Part shown: in pieces, positions 9,145 through 17,805 of the stretch
Layout of the letters: the number at the start of each line of letters is the position of its first letter
Numbering within the stretch: position 1 is the first letter of the stretch
Assembly (NCBI GenBank): GCA_035711845.1
Contig: DASTBU010000126.1
Coordinates: 11,979-75,978 of the forward strand
Length of the DNA: 64,000 nucleotides
DNA from: DASTBU01 sp035711845
Lineage (GTDB): Bacteria; Acidobacteriota; Vicinamibacteria; Vicinamibacterales; 2-12-FULL-66-21
Direction of reading: 5' to 3'
The notes under the pieces: model-generated
Seen by the model: the letters and a program-made list of their open reading frames with translations, nothing else
What the model was told of the DNA's origin: nothing
Databases searched by the model: none
Translations under genes and position numbers: made by a program

Positions 9145-11043
9145 ATGAGCACGCACTTTGCCCCCGACGATCGCCGGAATCTGACGACCCGGCTGTCGCT
9201 CCTGCAGGGCGCCATTGCCGTCGTCTTCGCCCTGCTGGCGATCGGGTTCTGGGTGTTCCAGGTGGCACAGCACCAGAAGTTCCGGGAGATGGCCGAGAAC
9301 AACCACACGCGGCGGCTGCCGATGCCGGCGCCGCGCGGGATTCTCTTCGACAGGCACGGTACTGTCCTGGTCGACAACCAGTACATGTACAACATCACGC
9401 TCGATCGCGAGCAGTCGAGGAACATCGGCGAGACCCTGCGGGTGCTCGAGCGGGCGACAGGCGTGCCCGAGGCGGATCTGCGGGAGACCCTGAACCGTCG
9501 TCGCGGCGAGCCGAGCTACAGGCCGCTGGTGCTCATCGAGAACGCGACGGAAGCACAGGTCATCGCCATGCTCGCCCGCAGGTCCGACCTGCCTGGCGTG
9601 AGTTTCGAAAATCTGCCGACCCGTAAGTATCCGGCCAGCGACATGGCCGCGCATCTCTTCGGGTATGTGAGCGAGGTGAACGAGGCGCAGCTGTCGCGGC
9701 CGGAATACGAGGGGCTCGAGGCAGGCGCGCGCGTCGGACAGGCGGGTGTCGAGCAGGCCTACAACAAGCTCCTGATGGGCACCGACGGAGGGCGCGCGGT
9801 CGCCGTCAACAGCCTCGGCCGCGAAATCTTCGAGGTAGACAAGGACTACCCGCTCGAGGGCCGTCGCCTGCAGCTGACGATCGACGCCGACGTACAGCGT
9901 GCCACGGAGGAGGGATTCCGCCACTTCAAGTACAACGGGGCCGCGGTGATCGTGGATCCCCGTTCGGGAGAGATCCTGTCGCTCGTGAGCCTTCCGGCTT
10001 ACGACCCGAACGAGTTCGCGCTCGGGATCGATCCGGCCACGTGGCGTTCGTTGACGACCGACCGGCTGCGGCCGCTACAGAACCGCGCCCTGCAGGGGAG
10101 GTACTCGCCCGGGTCCACGTTCAAGATCGCCGTGGCCGTTGCCGCGCTCGAAGAAGGCGTCATCACCCCGGAGCGGCAGGTGTTCTGCCCCGGTGGCGCG
10201 AATTTCTACGGCCGCTTCTTCAATTGCTGGCTGGCCGGCGGCCACGGTAGCGTCAACATGCGCCACGCCCTGGAGCGGTCGTGCAACACCTACTTCTATA
10301 CGATCGGCAACATGCTCGGCGTCGACAGGATTCACAAGTGGTCGTCGCTGCTCGGGCTGGGAGAGCCGAGCGGCATCGATCTGCCCAACGAGGTCCGTGG
10401 CCTCGTGCCGTCGACCGAGTGGAAACAACGGGTGATGAAGGAGAAGTGGTATCCCGGCGAGACGATCTCCGTGGCGATCGGGCAGGGACAGGTCAGCGTC
10501 ACGCCACTGTCGATGGCGGTGATGATGATGACGGTCGCCAACGGCGGCACGCGCTACACGCCGCACGTGCTCAAGGCCGTGGACGAAGGGAAGGGATGGA
10601 CGCCTGTTCCGGCGCCGCCCCCGCAGTCTGTGGCCCATATGAAGCAGTCGACGGTTGACGCGCTGCACGAAGGGTTGTGGATGGTCGTGAACGCCGCCGG
10701 CACGGGCGGACGCGGCAAAATCGTCGGGTACAACGTGGCCGGGAAGACCGGCACCGCGCAGGTCGTGTCGAACCAGGGCAGGGCAGCCGCCGCCCGCGCG
10801 GGCGTGGACGTCCGCGATCACGGCTGGTTCGTCTTCTTTGCACCGCACGACAAACCGGAGATCGCCGGCGTCATCTTCGCCGAGCATGCGGAGCACGGTT
10901 ATCTCGGGGCGCCCATCGCGAAGTACGCGATGGAGACGTATTTCGCGAAGAAGGAAGGACGGCCGCTCCCGTCGCTTCAGACGCCGGCCCCGCCGGTGAT
11001 TGCCGCAACGACCGCGACGGCGACACCGGGCCAGAACAGGTGA
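9145..11043 (+). CDS. mrdA: Penicillin-binding protein 2 (elongation-specific transpeptidase)
   Basis: Class B PBP that cross-links peptidoglycan during side-wall growth, partner of the glycosyltransferase RodA. The 632-aa protein has an N-terminal membrane helix (about 18-42), a PBP dimerisation domain with the typical PRGILFDRHG, and a C-terminal transpeptidase domain. All three active-site motifs are present: SPGSTFK with Ser-324 and Lys-327, SCN at 379-381, and KTGTA at 534-538. The C-terminal tail is Pro/Ala/Thr-rich. It lies in the conserved mre-pbp2-rodA order. Confidence 0.96.
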   Translation: MSTHFAPDDRRNLTTRLSLLQGAIAVVFALLAIGFWVFQVAQHQKFREMAENNHTRRLPMPAPRGILFDRHGTVLVDNQYMYNITLDREQSRNIGETLRVLERATGVPEADLRETLNRRRGEPSYRPLVLIENATEAQVIAMLARRSDLPGVSFENLPTRKYPASDMAAHLFGYVSEVNEAQLSRPEYEGLEAGARVGQAGVEQAYNKLLMGTDGGRAVAVNSLGREIFEVDKDYPLEGRRLQLTIDADVQRATEEGFRHFKYNGAAVIVDPRSGEILSLVSLPAYDPNEFALGIDPATWRSLTTDRLRPLQNRALQGRYSPGSTFKIAVAVAALEEGVITPERQVFCPGGANFYGRFFNCWLAGGHGSVNMRHALERSCNTYFYTIGNMLGVDRIHKWSSLLGLGEPSGIDLPNEVRGLVPSTEWKQRVMKEKWYPGETISVAIGQGQVSVTPLSMAVMMMTVANGGTRYTPHVLKAVDEGKGWTPVPAPPPQSVAHMKQSTVDALHEGLWMVVNAAGTGGRGKIVGYNVAGKTGTAQVVSNQGRAAAARAGVDVRDHGWFVFFAPHDKPEIAGVIFAEHAEHGYLGAPIAKYAMETYFAKKEGRPLPSLQTPAPPVIAATTATATPGQNR

Positions 11044-11053
11044 GGCCCGACGG

Positions 11054-11096
11054 GAAACTGGAAACTGGAAACTGGTAACTGGAAACTGGTAACTGT
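11054..11096. repeat. Short heptamer array, word GAAACTG
   Basis: Six consecutive 7-mers (GAAACTG x3, then alternating GTAACTG and GAAACTG) fill the gap between mrdA and rodA, and the GTG start of rodA (11095) is formed at the array edge. No inverted arm is present here, unlike most other arrays in the window. Confidence 0.85.
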
Positions 11097-12201
11097 GTTC
11101 GAACGCCGCCTGATATTCCACGTCGACTGGCTCCTCCTGGGGGCCCTGCTGCTCATCACGGGCATCGGCGTCGCCATGATCTACAGCACGACGTTCGTCG
11201 CCGTCGGCGACGGCGGGCACGCGGGGCCACAGGTGCGCACGCAGATCTACGCGCTCATCATCGGGCTCATCGCGCTGCTGGTGTGCCTGATGATCGACTA
11301 CCGGGTGCTGGCGGAGAACTCCCTGGTGCTCTACGGCGGTCTGCTCGCGCTGCTGCTGTTCGTGCTCTTCAAGGGCTCGACCCAGTTCAACGCGACCCGC
11401 TGGATCGCGATCGGGCCCTTCAACCTTCAACCCTCGGAATTCGGCCGGATCATGGTCGCGCTGATGCTGGCGATGTACTTCGGCGAGAACCGCCGCGGGG
11501 CGCGCAGCGTCAGCGACCTCGCCCTCGGCGGCTTGTTCACGGCTGTTCCCATGCTGCTCATCGCGCGCCAGCCGGACCTGGGCACCGCCGTCACCCTGAT
11601 TCCCGTCTTTCTCGGCGTGGCCTATCTCGCGGGCATGCGGATGCGCCTGCTCGGCGTGATCGCGCTCATCGCCCTGCTGATGGCGCCCTTCGCGTGGCAG
11701 TTCGCGCTCAAGGATTATCAGAAGACACGTATCACGACGTTCGTGAACCCGGAGAAGGATCCGCGCGGCGACGGATATCAGCAGATCCAGGCGCGGATCA
11801 CGGTCGGATCGGGCGGCTTGACCGGCAAGGGGTTCATGAAAGGCACGCAGGGGCAGTACAAGTTCCTGCCGGTCGCTCACAACGACTTCATTTTCTCCGT
11901 GCTGGCCGAGGAGAAAGGCTTCATCGGCGTGCTCGCCGCGCTCGGCCTCTATCTGTTCGTCATCCTGCGCTCGCTCGAGGCCGCCCGCCTCTCGAAGGAT
12001 CGATTGGGGGCGTACCTGGTCGCAGGCATCATCGCCGGGTTCTCGTTTCAGGTCATCTACAACATTGCCATGTCGGCCGGCCTCGCGCCGGTCAAAGGCA
12101 TCACGCTGCCGTTGATGAGCTATGGCGGGTCCTCGCTCATTGCAACGCTGGCATCCTTCGGCTTGATCCTCAATGTGAGGATGAGGCGATTCACGAACTG
12201 A
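11095..12201 (+). CDS. rodA: Rod shape peptidoglycan glycosyltransferase RodA (SEDS family)
   Basis: Polytopic inner-membrane enzyme that polymerises lipid II into glycan strands; works with PBP2. 368 aa with about ten membrane helices. Family-typical stretches include FNATRWI near the fourth helix, QPSEFGRIMVAL, ARQPDLGTA, the loop HNDFIFSVLAEEKGFIG and the C-terminal LPLMSYGGSSL. The start GTG 11095 lies directly after a heptamer array and has no clear Shine-Dalgarno. Confidence 0.96.
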   Translation: MFERRLIFHVDWLLLGALLLITGIGVAMIYSTTFVAVGDGGHAGPQVRTQIYALIIGLIALLVCLMIDYRVLAENSLVLYGGLLALLLFVLFKGSTQFNATRWIAIGPFNLQPSEFGRIMVALMLAMYFGENRRGARSVSDLALGGLFTAVPMLLIARQPDLGTAVTLIPVFLGVAYLAGMRMRLLGVIALIALLMAPFAWQFALKDYQKTRITTFVNPEKDPRGDGYQQIQARITVGSGGLTGKGFMKGTQGQYKFLPVAHNDFIFSVLAEEKGFIGVLAALGLYLFVILRSLEAARLSKDRLGAYLVAGIIAGFSFQVIYNIAMSAGLAPVKGITLPLMSYGGSSLIATLASFGLILNVRMRRFTN

Positions 12202-12334
12202 CGGTCGCGCATGACGCTTGACCTGCTCCTCGTTTTCGCTGCCTGGCAGCTGGCCGCCCTGATGGCAGGCCCGCTGGCCGTCCGCGCCGGCGTTGAGCAA
12301 GCGTGCGCACCCGCATTTCCCCGGAGCTTCTTCA

Positions 12335-13996
12335 ATGAACAAGGAGATGATCATCTCCTCCAGCGACCTCGAAACGCGGGTCGCAATCCTCGAGGACGAT
12401 CAGGTCGTCGAGGTCTTCATCGAGCGCGAGCGGCAGCGCGGCGTCGTTGGCAACATCTACAAGGGCCGGGTCTCGAAAGTCCTCCCCGGCATGCAGTCCT
12501 CCTTCATTGACATCGGGCTGGAGCGCGATGCGTTCCTGTACGTCTCCGAGGTCGTCAATACCGTCGAAGAGTTCGAGCGCCTCGAGTCGGGCGACGACGA
12601 GGAGGCCGAGCCGGAGCTGGGCGAGGCGCCGATCCCCGTAGGCGCGGTTGCGGGGGAGTCCGGCGCCGACGACGACGCGGCGGCCGCGGAGTCCCTGGCC
12701 ACCCAGCCGGGAGCGCCCGCGAAAGAGGGCCGGCCGGAACGCCGCGGGCGCGATCGCGACCGCGATCGGGATCGGCCACAGCCGAAGATCGAGGACCTGC
12801 TGAAGGAAGGGCAGGAGGTCCTGGTGCAGGTGGTCAAGGAACCTCTGGGCACCAAGGGCGCCAGGCTGACGTCCCACGTCAGCATGCCCGGGCGGTTCCT
12901 CGTCTTCATGCCCACCGTGGACCATGTCGGGGTTTCGCGCAAAATCGACTCGCGCGAAGAGCGCGGGCGGCTGCGCGGCATCGTCCGCGAGTTCCGCGAG
13001 CAGCACGGGTTCACCGGCGGCGTCATCATCCGCACGGCCGCTGCAGCCAGGTCGAAAGAGGACATCGTCAGCGACCTCGCCTACTTCCATCAGGTCTGGA
13101 CCGAGATCCGCCAGAAGATGGACGCGCGCCGTCCGCCGGCGCTCCTGTTCCAGGAGCAGAGCCTCGTCACCAAGCTGCTTCGCGATCTCCTGACCGACGA
13201 CTACACCGCGATCCGAATCGACAACGAGCAGGAGTACAGGCGCGTGATGGCGCTCGTCGAGCGCATCATGCCGTCGCTGGTGCCTCGCGTGAAGCTGTAT
13301 GCGAAGGACTATCCGATCCTGGAGGAGTACGGCGTTCAGGGCGAGATCGACAAGGCCCTGCGGAGCAAGGTGTGGCTGAAGTCCGGGGGCTATCTGGTCA
13401 TCAACCAGACCGAGGCGCTCGTCGCCATCGACGTCAACACCGGTCGCTACGTAGGCAAGCGGACCGGGCGCCTCGAAGACACGATCGTCAAGACGAACCT
13501 CGAGGCCGTGACGGAAATCGTCCGGCAGCTTCGACTCCGCGACCTGGGAGGGATCATCGTGCTCGACCTGATCGACATGGAGGAGAAGAAGAACCGGCAG
13601 AAGGTGTTCCAGGAAGTCGAGAAGGAGCTGCGCAAGGATCGCTCGCCGTCCAAGGCCGTGCAGGTCTCCGACTTCGGGCTCGTGATCGTCACACGCAAGC
13701 GCGTGAAGCAGAGTCTGGAGCGTCAGCTCACCGAGCCGTGCCCGTATTGCTCGGGCTCCGGCTCAATCAAGTCCGCTTCGACGATCTGTTACGAAATCCT
13801 GACCGAAATGCGCAAGATCGGACCGGAACTGGACGGCCGGGGTGTGATCCTGCGCGTCAACCCCGATATCGCGCGGGCGCTCAAGGAAGAAGAGAGCATC
13901 GTGCTGAGGGAGCTGGAGGAAACGCTCGGAAGGCCGGTCACCATCAAGCCCGACGTACACCTGCATCACGAGCAGTTCGACGTAATGGCGACGTAG
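12335..13996 (+). CDS. rng: Ribonuclease G/E family endoribonuclease
   Basis: Single-strand endoribonuclease acting in rRNA maturation and mRNA decay. ATG 12335 is preceded by GGAG at 8 nt; an in-frame start at 12293 would add 14 unconserved residues. 553 aa. An S1 RNA-binding domain (about 35-210) is split by a roughly 85-residue low-complexity acidic then Arg/Asp-repeat insert. The DNase I-like catalytic part follows, with DVNTGRYVGKR and DLIDMEEKKN carrying the metal-binding aspartates. A CPYC zinc-link has Cys-469 and Cys-472. The second half is short, as in RNase G, with no RNase E scaffold. It follows rodA, an arrangement also known from the E. coli mre region, where rng lies near mreBCD. 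Confidence 0.93.
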   Translation: MNKEMIISSSDLETRVAILEDDQVVEVFIERERQRGVVGNIYKGRVSKVLPGMQSSFIDIGLERDAFLYVSEVVNTVEEFERLESGDDEEAEPELGEAPIPVGAVAGESGADDDAAAAESLATQPGAPAKEGRPERRGRDRDRDRDRPQPKIEDLLKEGQEVLVQVVKEPLGTKGARLTSHVSMPGRFLVFMPTVDHVGVSRKIDSREERGRLRGIVREFREQHGFTGGVIIRTAAAARSKEDIVSDLAYFHQVWTEIRQKMDARRPPALLFQEQSLVTKLLRDLLTDDYTAIRIDNEQEYRRVMALVERIMPSLVPRVKLYAKDYPILEEYGVQGEIDKALRSKVWLKSGGYLVINQTEALVAIDVNTGRYVGKRTGRLEDTIVKTNLEAVTEIVRQLRLRDLGGIIVLDLIDMEEKKNRQKVFQEVEKELRKDRSPSKAVQVSDFGLVIVTRKRVKQSLERQLTEPCPYCSGSGSIKSASTICYEILTEMRKIGPELDGRGVILRVNPDIARALKEEESIVLRELEETLGRPVTIKPDVHLHHEQFDVMAT

Positions 13997-14060
13997 GCCG
14001 CGAACAGTGGTCGGTGTCCCGTGGTCCGTCGCCACGGACCACGAGACGCACTACGGGCCG
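13997..14060. repeat. Inverted repeat hairpin between convergent genes, word GTGGTCCGT
   Basis: CGTGGTCCGT at 14020-14029 pairs perfectly with ACGGACCACG at 14034-14043 around a 4-nt loop; related words (GTGGTCGG, ACTACGGGCC) extend on both sides. It sits between the ends of rng (+) and the gene at 14072 (-), so it could stop transcription from both directions, but no T-run follows. A related hairpin is at 27669-27705. Confidence 0.75.
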
Positions 14061-14071
14061 CGGGCGGCGAG

Positions 14072-14560
14072 TTACGGTTGCGCTGCGCTCGAGGCGGGGA
14101 GGTGGATCAGGAAGTGGTTCCCCCCGCGGTTGATCCAGACCCTGAGATACTCGTTTCCACGAAGCATCTGGACCTTCGATCCCCCCGACGCCGGGGGCGC
14201 ATCCTTCACCACCATCTTGATTTCGGTCTGCGGGACGATGCTGACGACCTCGCGCCCGCGGACGGTCCCCCCCTGCACGAACTCCACCCAGCGCTCGAGG
14301 TCCTTGGAGATGCCGCGGGCGTCGGGACTGGCGGTCTGGGCGGTGAGCCTGACCTGGTAGCGTCCGGCCGCAAGCGGCTTTCCGTCGGCCATCACCGCCC
14401 GCGTGATTCGGACGGTTCCGAGCGCCAGCTCGCCGGTCGGGACTTGAGGCGCGGGGGCGGTGTTCGGCTGCTGGTTTGGTGTCTGATGCTGCGCCGAAGC
14501 GTCGCTCGCCACGAACAGCGACGCTGCCAGCATCCCAACCAGAACCCACTGCTTTTTCAT
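14072..14560 (-). CDS. Secreted hypothetical protein
   Basis: 162 aa, start ATG 14560 with AGGAGA 8 nt upstream. A clear signal peptide (MKKQWVLVGMLAASLFVASDASAQ, cleavage likely after ASA) is followed by a Gln/Pro/Thr-rich linker. A single small domain of about 110 residues follows, rich in beta-strand-like segments (GELALGTVRITRAVMADG, LRVWINRGGNHFLIHLP). I do not recognise the family. The frame is open upstream, but the Shine-Dalgarno and signal peptide fix the start. It is first downstream of a minus-strand sigma/anti-sigma block but separated from it by about 320 bp. Confidence 0.7.
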   Translation of the reverse strand: MKKQWVLVGMLAASLFVASDASAQHQTPNQQPNTAPAPQVPTGELALGTVRITRAVMADGKPLAAGRYQVRLTAQTASPDARGISKDLERWVEFVQGGTVRGREVVSIVPQTEIKMVVKDAPPASGGSKVQMLRGNEYLRVWINRGGNHFLIHLPASSAAQP

Positions 14561-14884
14561 GACGGCACTCTCCTGGACGACGTGGTGCAGACACGGGACG
14601 TGTCCCGGCACGCGACAGCACAACCATTATATCGGCTTGCCGGCGAACGGAGATAGCAAGGGAGGGGCCAGTTCGACTCGGCTGCCTCTGTGCCGGGTGC
14701 CTGGTACGGGGGTGCCGTGGACGCGACGGCGTGGCGGGAAATACTACGGCTGAGGCATTGTTTCACTACGCCGACTCTTCCGGCACTGAGTAAGGGCGTC
14801 CGGCACCAGACACCGCCTGTACCAAGGCACCAGGCCCAGGCCGTCCCGGGCACCCAGGCCCCCCGCAGGAGGCACGACGACCAC
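14561..14884. repeat. Intergenic region with inverted GGTGCC/GGCACC word array
   Basis: About 320 bp without a supported gene. Near 14690-14735 the words GGGTGCCTGG and GGGGTGCCG occur, and near 14790-14865 the complementary words CCGGCACC, AAGGCACCAGG and GGGCACCCAGG. Repeat phase is looser than in the other arrays. The first 60 bp hold the upstream region of the secreted protein at 14072. Confidence 0.6.
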
Positions 14885-15946
14885 CTACTGCCGGCCGATG
14901 ATGATGCTGCCGGAAAACGTCGTGAGATCGAGGAAGGCGCTGGCGTCGCCGAACGTGCCGCTGACGGAGCGCTGGCGGCCGCGGTTCCCGCCGCTCGTGC
15001 TGGTGATCTTGAACTGCTCGAGATCGGTGCGCACGCTGCCGCTGAAGGAACTGGCATCCAGCTCGAAGCCGACGTTGCCGCTGATCGTGACGCGAATCTC
15101 GCCCGAATGCGATCCCAGGTCGTAGCGCCCGCCCTTGACCAGGGGACCGGTCATCTCCACGTCTCCGCTCACCGACTGGGCGTCGAGGCGTTCACAGTCG
15201 ACGTTCTGCAGCACGACATCGCCGCTGACGCTCCCGACGTCCAGACGCCGCGCTTTCACGTTCCTGAGCGTCATCGTGCCGCTGATCGTCGCGGCGTCCA
15301 TTGTCCCCTCGATCGTCGTATCGGTGATCTCGACGTCGCCCGACGCGGTTTTGGCCTGGGTGACGCGGCCGGCGCTCGCGACCCGCACGTCGCCGCTGAT
15401 GGTTTCGAGCGAGACGTCGCCCTTGATGCCGGTGACCGACAGGTCGCCCGAGATGGAGTTGGCGGTGATCCGCGCGTGCTCCGGAGCCGTGATGCTGTAG
15501 GCGACGCTTCCGCTGGACTCCCGGCGTCCCCTGCGAGACTCGTCCGCCGTCCGCGAGTACCGCGTTTGGATTTCCACGCGGCCCGAACGCTCGACAATGT
15601 CCACCTCGACGTGTTGAAGCGCCTGCCTGGCTTCCTCCGCCGTCTGCCCGCGTCCGGTCTTGACCGCCTCGATGGTGACCTCGTTTCCGCTTCCGCGCGT
15701 CACGGCGATGTCGCCGGCGAGATTGGAGACCTGTATCTCACCGCTTTCCCCGAGCCGGACCGTCTTCGTGATGCGCTCCGTCTCGGTCTGGCGCCGGGAG
15801 CCCTGGTAACGCTCGACGTCCCTGCCCTCGACCACCGTTCGCGTAAGGGTGCGGATGCGATGCGGGTAGACCTGGGCGCCCGCCGGCATGGCGGGAAGGA
15901 AAAAGGCCGTGAGCGTGATCGTCGTGAGCAGGCTGCGTATCATCAT
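14885..15946 (-). CDS. DUF4097-family exported beta-helix protein
   Basis: 353 aa with an N-terminal signal peptide (MMIRSLLTTITLTAFFLPAMPAGA). The rest is a long run of short beta-strand repeats of the form SGDV, SGTM, SGSV roughly every 18-22 residues, characteristic of the DUF4097/LiaG-like putative adhesin family. Expected to be periplasmic or cell-surface. The biochemical role of the family is not established; in Bacillus relatives it sits in envelope-stress operons. Here it lies 18 nt after a zinc-finger anti-sigma and an ECF sigma gene, so envelope-stress control is a reasonable inference. Confidence 0.8.
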   Translation of the reverse strand: MMIRSLLTTITLTAFFLPAMPAGAQVYPHRIRTLTRTVVEGRDVERYQGSRRQTETERITKTVRLGESGEIQVSNLAGDIAVTRGSGNEVTIEAVKTGRGQTAEEARQALQHVEVDIVERSGRVEIQTRYSRTADESRRGRRESSGSVAYSITAPEHARITANSISGDLSVTGIKGDVSLETISGDVRVASAGRVTQAKTASGDVEITDTTIEGTMDAATISGTMTLRNVKARRLDVGSVSGDVVLQNVDCERLDAQSVSGDVEMTGPLVKGGRYDLGSHSGEIRVTISGNVGFELDASSFSGSVRTDLEQFKITSTSGGNRGRQRSVSGTFGDASAFLDLTTFSGSIIIGRQ

Positions 15947-15964
15947 CGTCTGTAATCTGATTCT

Positions 15965-16714
15965 CTAGGATTTGTTGATGCCCTCGATGACCTGTGCCGC
16001 TCCGGCGGCGTCGCCCTTGCGCATCTCGTTCATCAGCGCGACTGCGTCCTGCAGCAGCGCGACCTTGCGGCGGAGGGCGTTGAACAGGCTGTCGCGGGCG
16101 ATCGTGCTCTGCGGCTCCGTCTTGAGCGCTGCGCGGCTCTCGGCGATGGCCTGGTCGATCATCTCGAGATTCTTCTTCAGCATGGCCGCCGTCTGCGGAT
16201 CCATGACCGCTTCGTCCGCTTTGGCCGCTTCTTCGAGCTTCGCGATGCCGGTTTGCATGTGCTCTTCGGCCAACCGGAAGTGATCTTCGATGCTTTGGAC
16301 GGCTTCCTCACCAGCGGCGTTGCTCTCCGCCGCCGCCGACTGCGTCGTCCCGGGCTGCGAGCTGTCGCCGCGAAGGAGCGGGAGCAGCAGCAGGAGCGAC
16401 GCGCCAACCGCGACGATCAGTCCCGCTGCAATGGCCAGCAGCGCGACGCGCGATGCCCTCGCCGACGGGGCGGGCGCCGGCGGCAGCACGCGGCCCTCCT
16501 GCCGCAGGCGACCCGCGATCTGCAGCCACACGCCGTCTGGCGGCGATTGGGCATCCAGGGTCGCGGCGACGTTGCGAATCCGCTGGAGATCCGCGAGCAT
16601 CGCACGGCATCCCGCGCACTGATCCAGATGCTGCTGCAGCTCCGCCTTGCGGATCTCGCCCAGCGTTCCGTCGACCAGTTCGTGAATCGCCCGCGTGTAC
16701 CTTGCGCAGTTCAT
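15965..16714 (-). CDS. Zinc-finger transmembrane anti-sigma factor
   Basis: 249 aa from ATG 16714. The N-terminus carries the zf-HC2 anti-sigma zinc-binding pattern (HELVDGTLGEI then HLDQCAGC, i.e. H-x3-C-x2-C). One membrane helix follows at about residues 90-112 (VALLAIAAGLIVAVGASLLLLLPLL), then a roughly 120-residue extracytoplasmic helical region. Its start lies 23 nt after the stop of the ECF sigma gene. It probably binds and inhibits that sigma factor until a signal reaches the outer domain. The frame is open far upstream but only as an Arg/Gly-rich shadow of the sigma gene. Confidence 0.87.
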   Translation of the reverse strand: MNCARYTRAIHELVDGTLGEIRKAELQQHLDQCAGCRAMLADLQRIRNVAATLDAQSPPDGVWLQIAGRLRQEGRVLPPAPAPSARASRVALLAIAAGLIVAVGASLLLLLPLLRGDSSQPGTTQSAAAESNAAGEEAVQSIEDHFRLAEEHMQTGIAKLEEAAKADEAVMDPQTAAMLKKNLEMIDQAIAESRAALKTEPQSTIARDSLFNALRRKVALLQDAVALMNEMRKGDAAGAAQVIEGINKS

Positions 16715-16737
16715 TGCAGCTGTCCGCCGTGAGCTTC

Positions 16738-17376
16738 CTATCTTTTTTCTGCGAGCAGCGCCCGCAGCTTCATCCGTGCCTTGTGTACCTGCGATTTCGA
16801 CGTCCCTTCGGCGACGCCCAGAACCTCCGCCACCTCGCGGTGCTCCAGCCCCTCGACATCGTGGAGCACGAATGCGGCACGGCAACCGTCCGGAAGCCGC
16901 GCCAGCGCGCGCTCGAGATCCATCTTCGTCACGGTCTGTTCGGCCAGCGTCGCGCTCGACGGATCCGGCAATCCCGCGTCGTCGTCCAGGGCATCCGTGA
17001 CCTGACGGGACCGGCCGCTCCGGCTCCGCAGGTGGTCCAGGCACAGGTTCGTGGCGAGCCGATACAACCACGTGCCGAGCGCCGACTCCCCGCGGAACGT
17101 GTCCAGCTTCCGGTGGGCCGCGAGGAAAATCTCCTGCAATAGATCTTCGGCGTCGGCCGGGTTGCCGACGAGCCGCAGCGCCACGCTGTACAGGCGCCCG
17201 GCATGGAGCCGGTACAGCTCTTCGAACGAACCGAGATCGCCCCGGCGGCAGCGTTCGACCAGGGTCAGCTCGTCCTGCCGTCCTGCGGGCGCATGCGCGC
17301 GCCCTGCCGCCGCGGGATGCACTGTAACCTTAGACGTCCCCATGCCCAGTTCGCGTTGCCGCCCGGCCCATTCCAT
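16738..17376 (-). CDS. ECF-type RNA polymerase sigma factor
   Basis: 212 aa (201 aa if ATG 17343 is used; neither start has a good Shine-Dalgarno). Region 2 is clear (SFEELYRLHAGRLYSVALRLVGNPADAEDLLQEIFL, with the DAEDLLQE core-binding motif), as is region 4 with a helix-turn-helix (LPDGCRAAFVLHDVEGLEHREVAEVLGVAEGTSKSQVHKAR). No region 3 is present, as expected for ECF sigmas. It is followed by its likely anti-sigma and by the DUF4097 protein, forming one transcription unit. Confidence 0.92.
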   Translation of the reverse strand: MEWAGRQRELGMGTSKVTVHPAAAGRAHAPAGRQDELTLVERCRRGDLGSFEELYRLHAGRLYSVALRLVGNPADAEDLLQEIFLAAHRKLDTFRGESALGTWLYRLATNLCLDHLRSRSGRSRQVTDALDDDAGLPDPSSATLAEQTVTKMDLERALARLPDGCRAAFVLHDVEGLEHREVAEVLGVAEGTSKSQVHKARMKLRALLAEKR

Positions 17377-17385
17377 CCCGTTGGT

Positions 17386-17757
17386 TTACGACGTTTTCTG
17401 CCCTGTAGTTCTGGCGGGTTTCGGCCCCTTTGGCCCTCCGGCGGGCCGCCCCGTCCATCGGCGGCAGCGGTAGTCCTTGATGCGGTCGCCCGGGACGAGC
17501 ACGCCCTCGGCCTGCAGCAGCGCCCGTTTCATGGCGGTATTGCCGCCATAGCCCCCGAGCTTGCCGCCGGCCGCGATGACCCTGTGGCAGGGGACGTCCC
17601 GTGCCGAACAGTTCTTCATGATGTTCCCGACGGCGCGCCAGGCGCGCGGCTGACCGGCCGACGCCGCGATGTCGCCGTAGGTTGCGACCCGGCCCGTGGG
17701 GATACGGCGCACGGCCGCGAGGACGCGAGCGGTGAACCGGGAAGTCCTGGTGTTCAA
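17386..17757 (-). CDS. Methylated-DNA-[protein]-cysteine S-methyltransferase domain protein (MGMT C-terminal type)
   Basis: 123 aa, only the DNA-binding/alkyl-acceptor domain, without the N-terminal domain of full-length Ogt. The active-site PCHRV is intact with Cys-57, unlike alkyltransferase-like (ATL) proteins, where Cys is replaced. Helix-turn-helix residues (TYGDIAASAGQPRAWRAVGNIM) and the downstream GGYGGNTAMKRALL are conserved. It could repair O6-alkylguanine in DNA, or act as a damage recogniser handing over to excision repair. The C-terminal 25 residues are basic and Pro/Gly-rich. It ends 9 nt before the sigma factor gene. Confidence 0.85.
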   Translation of the reverse strand: MNTRTSRFTARVLAAVRRIPTGRVATYGDIAASAGQPRAWRAVGNIMKNCSARDVPCHRVIAAGGKLGGYGGNTAMKRALLQAEGVLVPGDRIKDYRCRRWTGRPAGGPKGPKPARTTGQKTS

Positions 17758-17805
17758 AACCGCACTCGAACGCCGGCCGAGGTCAGGTTGCGCCGGCGCG
17801 CCGAT

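Noticed and set aside
10075..12354. Long minus-strand frame opposite mrdA/rodA
   Set aside because: Antisense shadow of well-recognised genes.
12211..12510. Plus-strand frame from ATG 12211 with a hydrophobic N-terminus (MTLDLLLVFAAWQLAALMAG)
   Set aside because: It overlaps most of the RNase G start in another frame, and the second half is an Arg-rich shadow. The RNase G start has a good Shine-Dalgarno.
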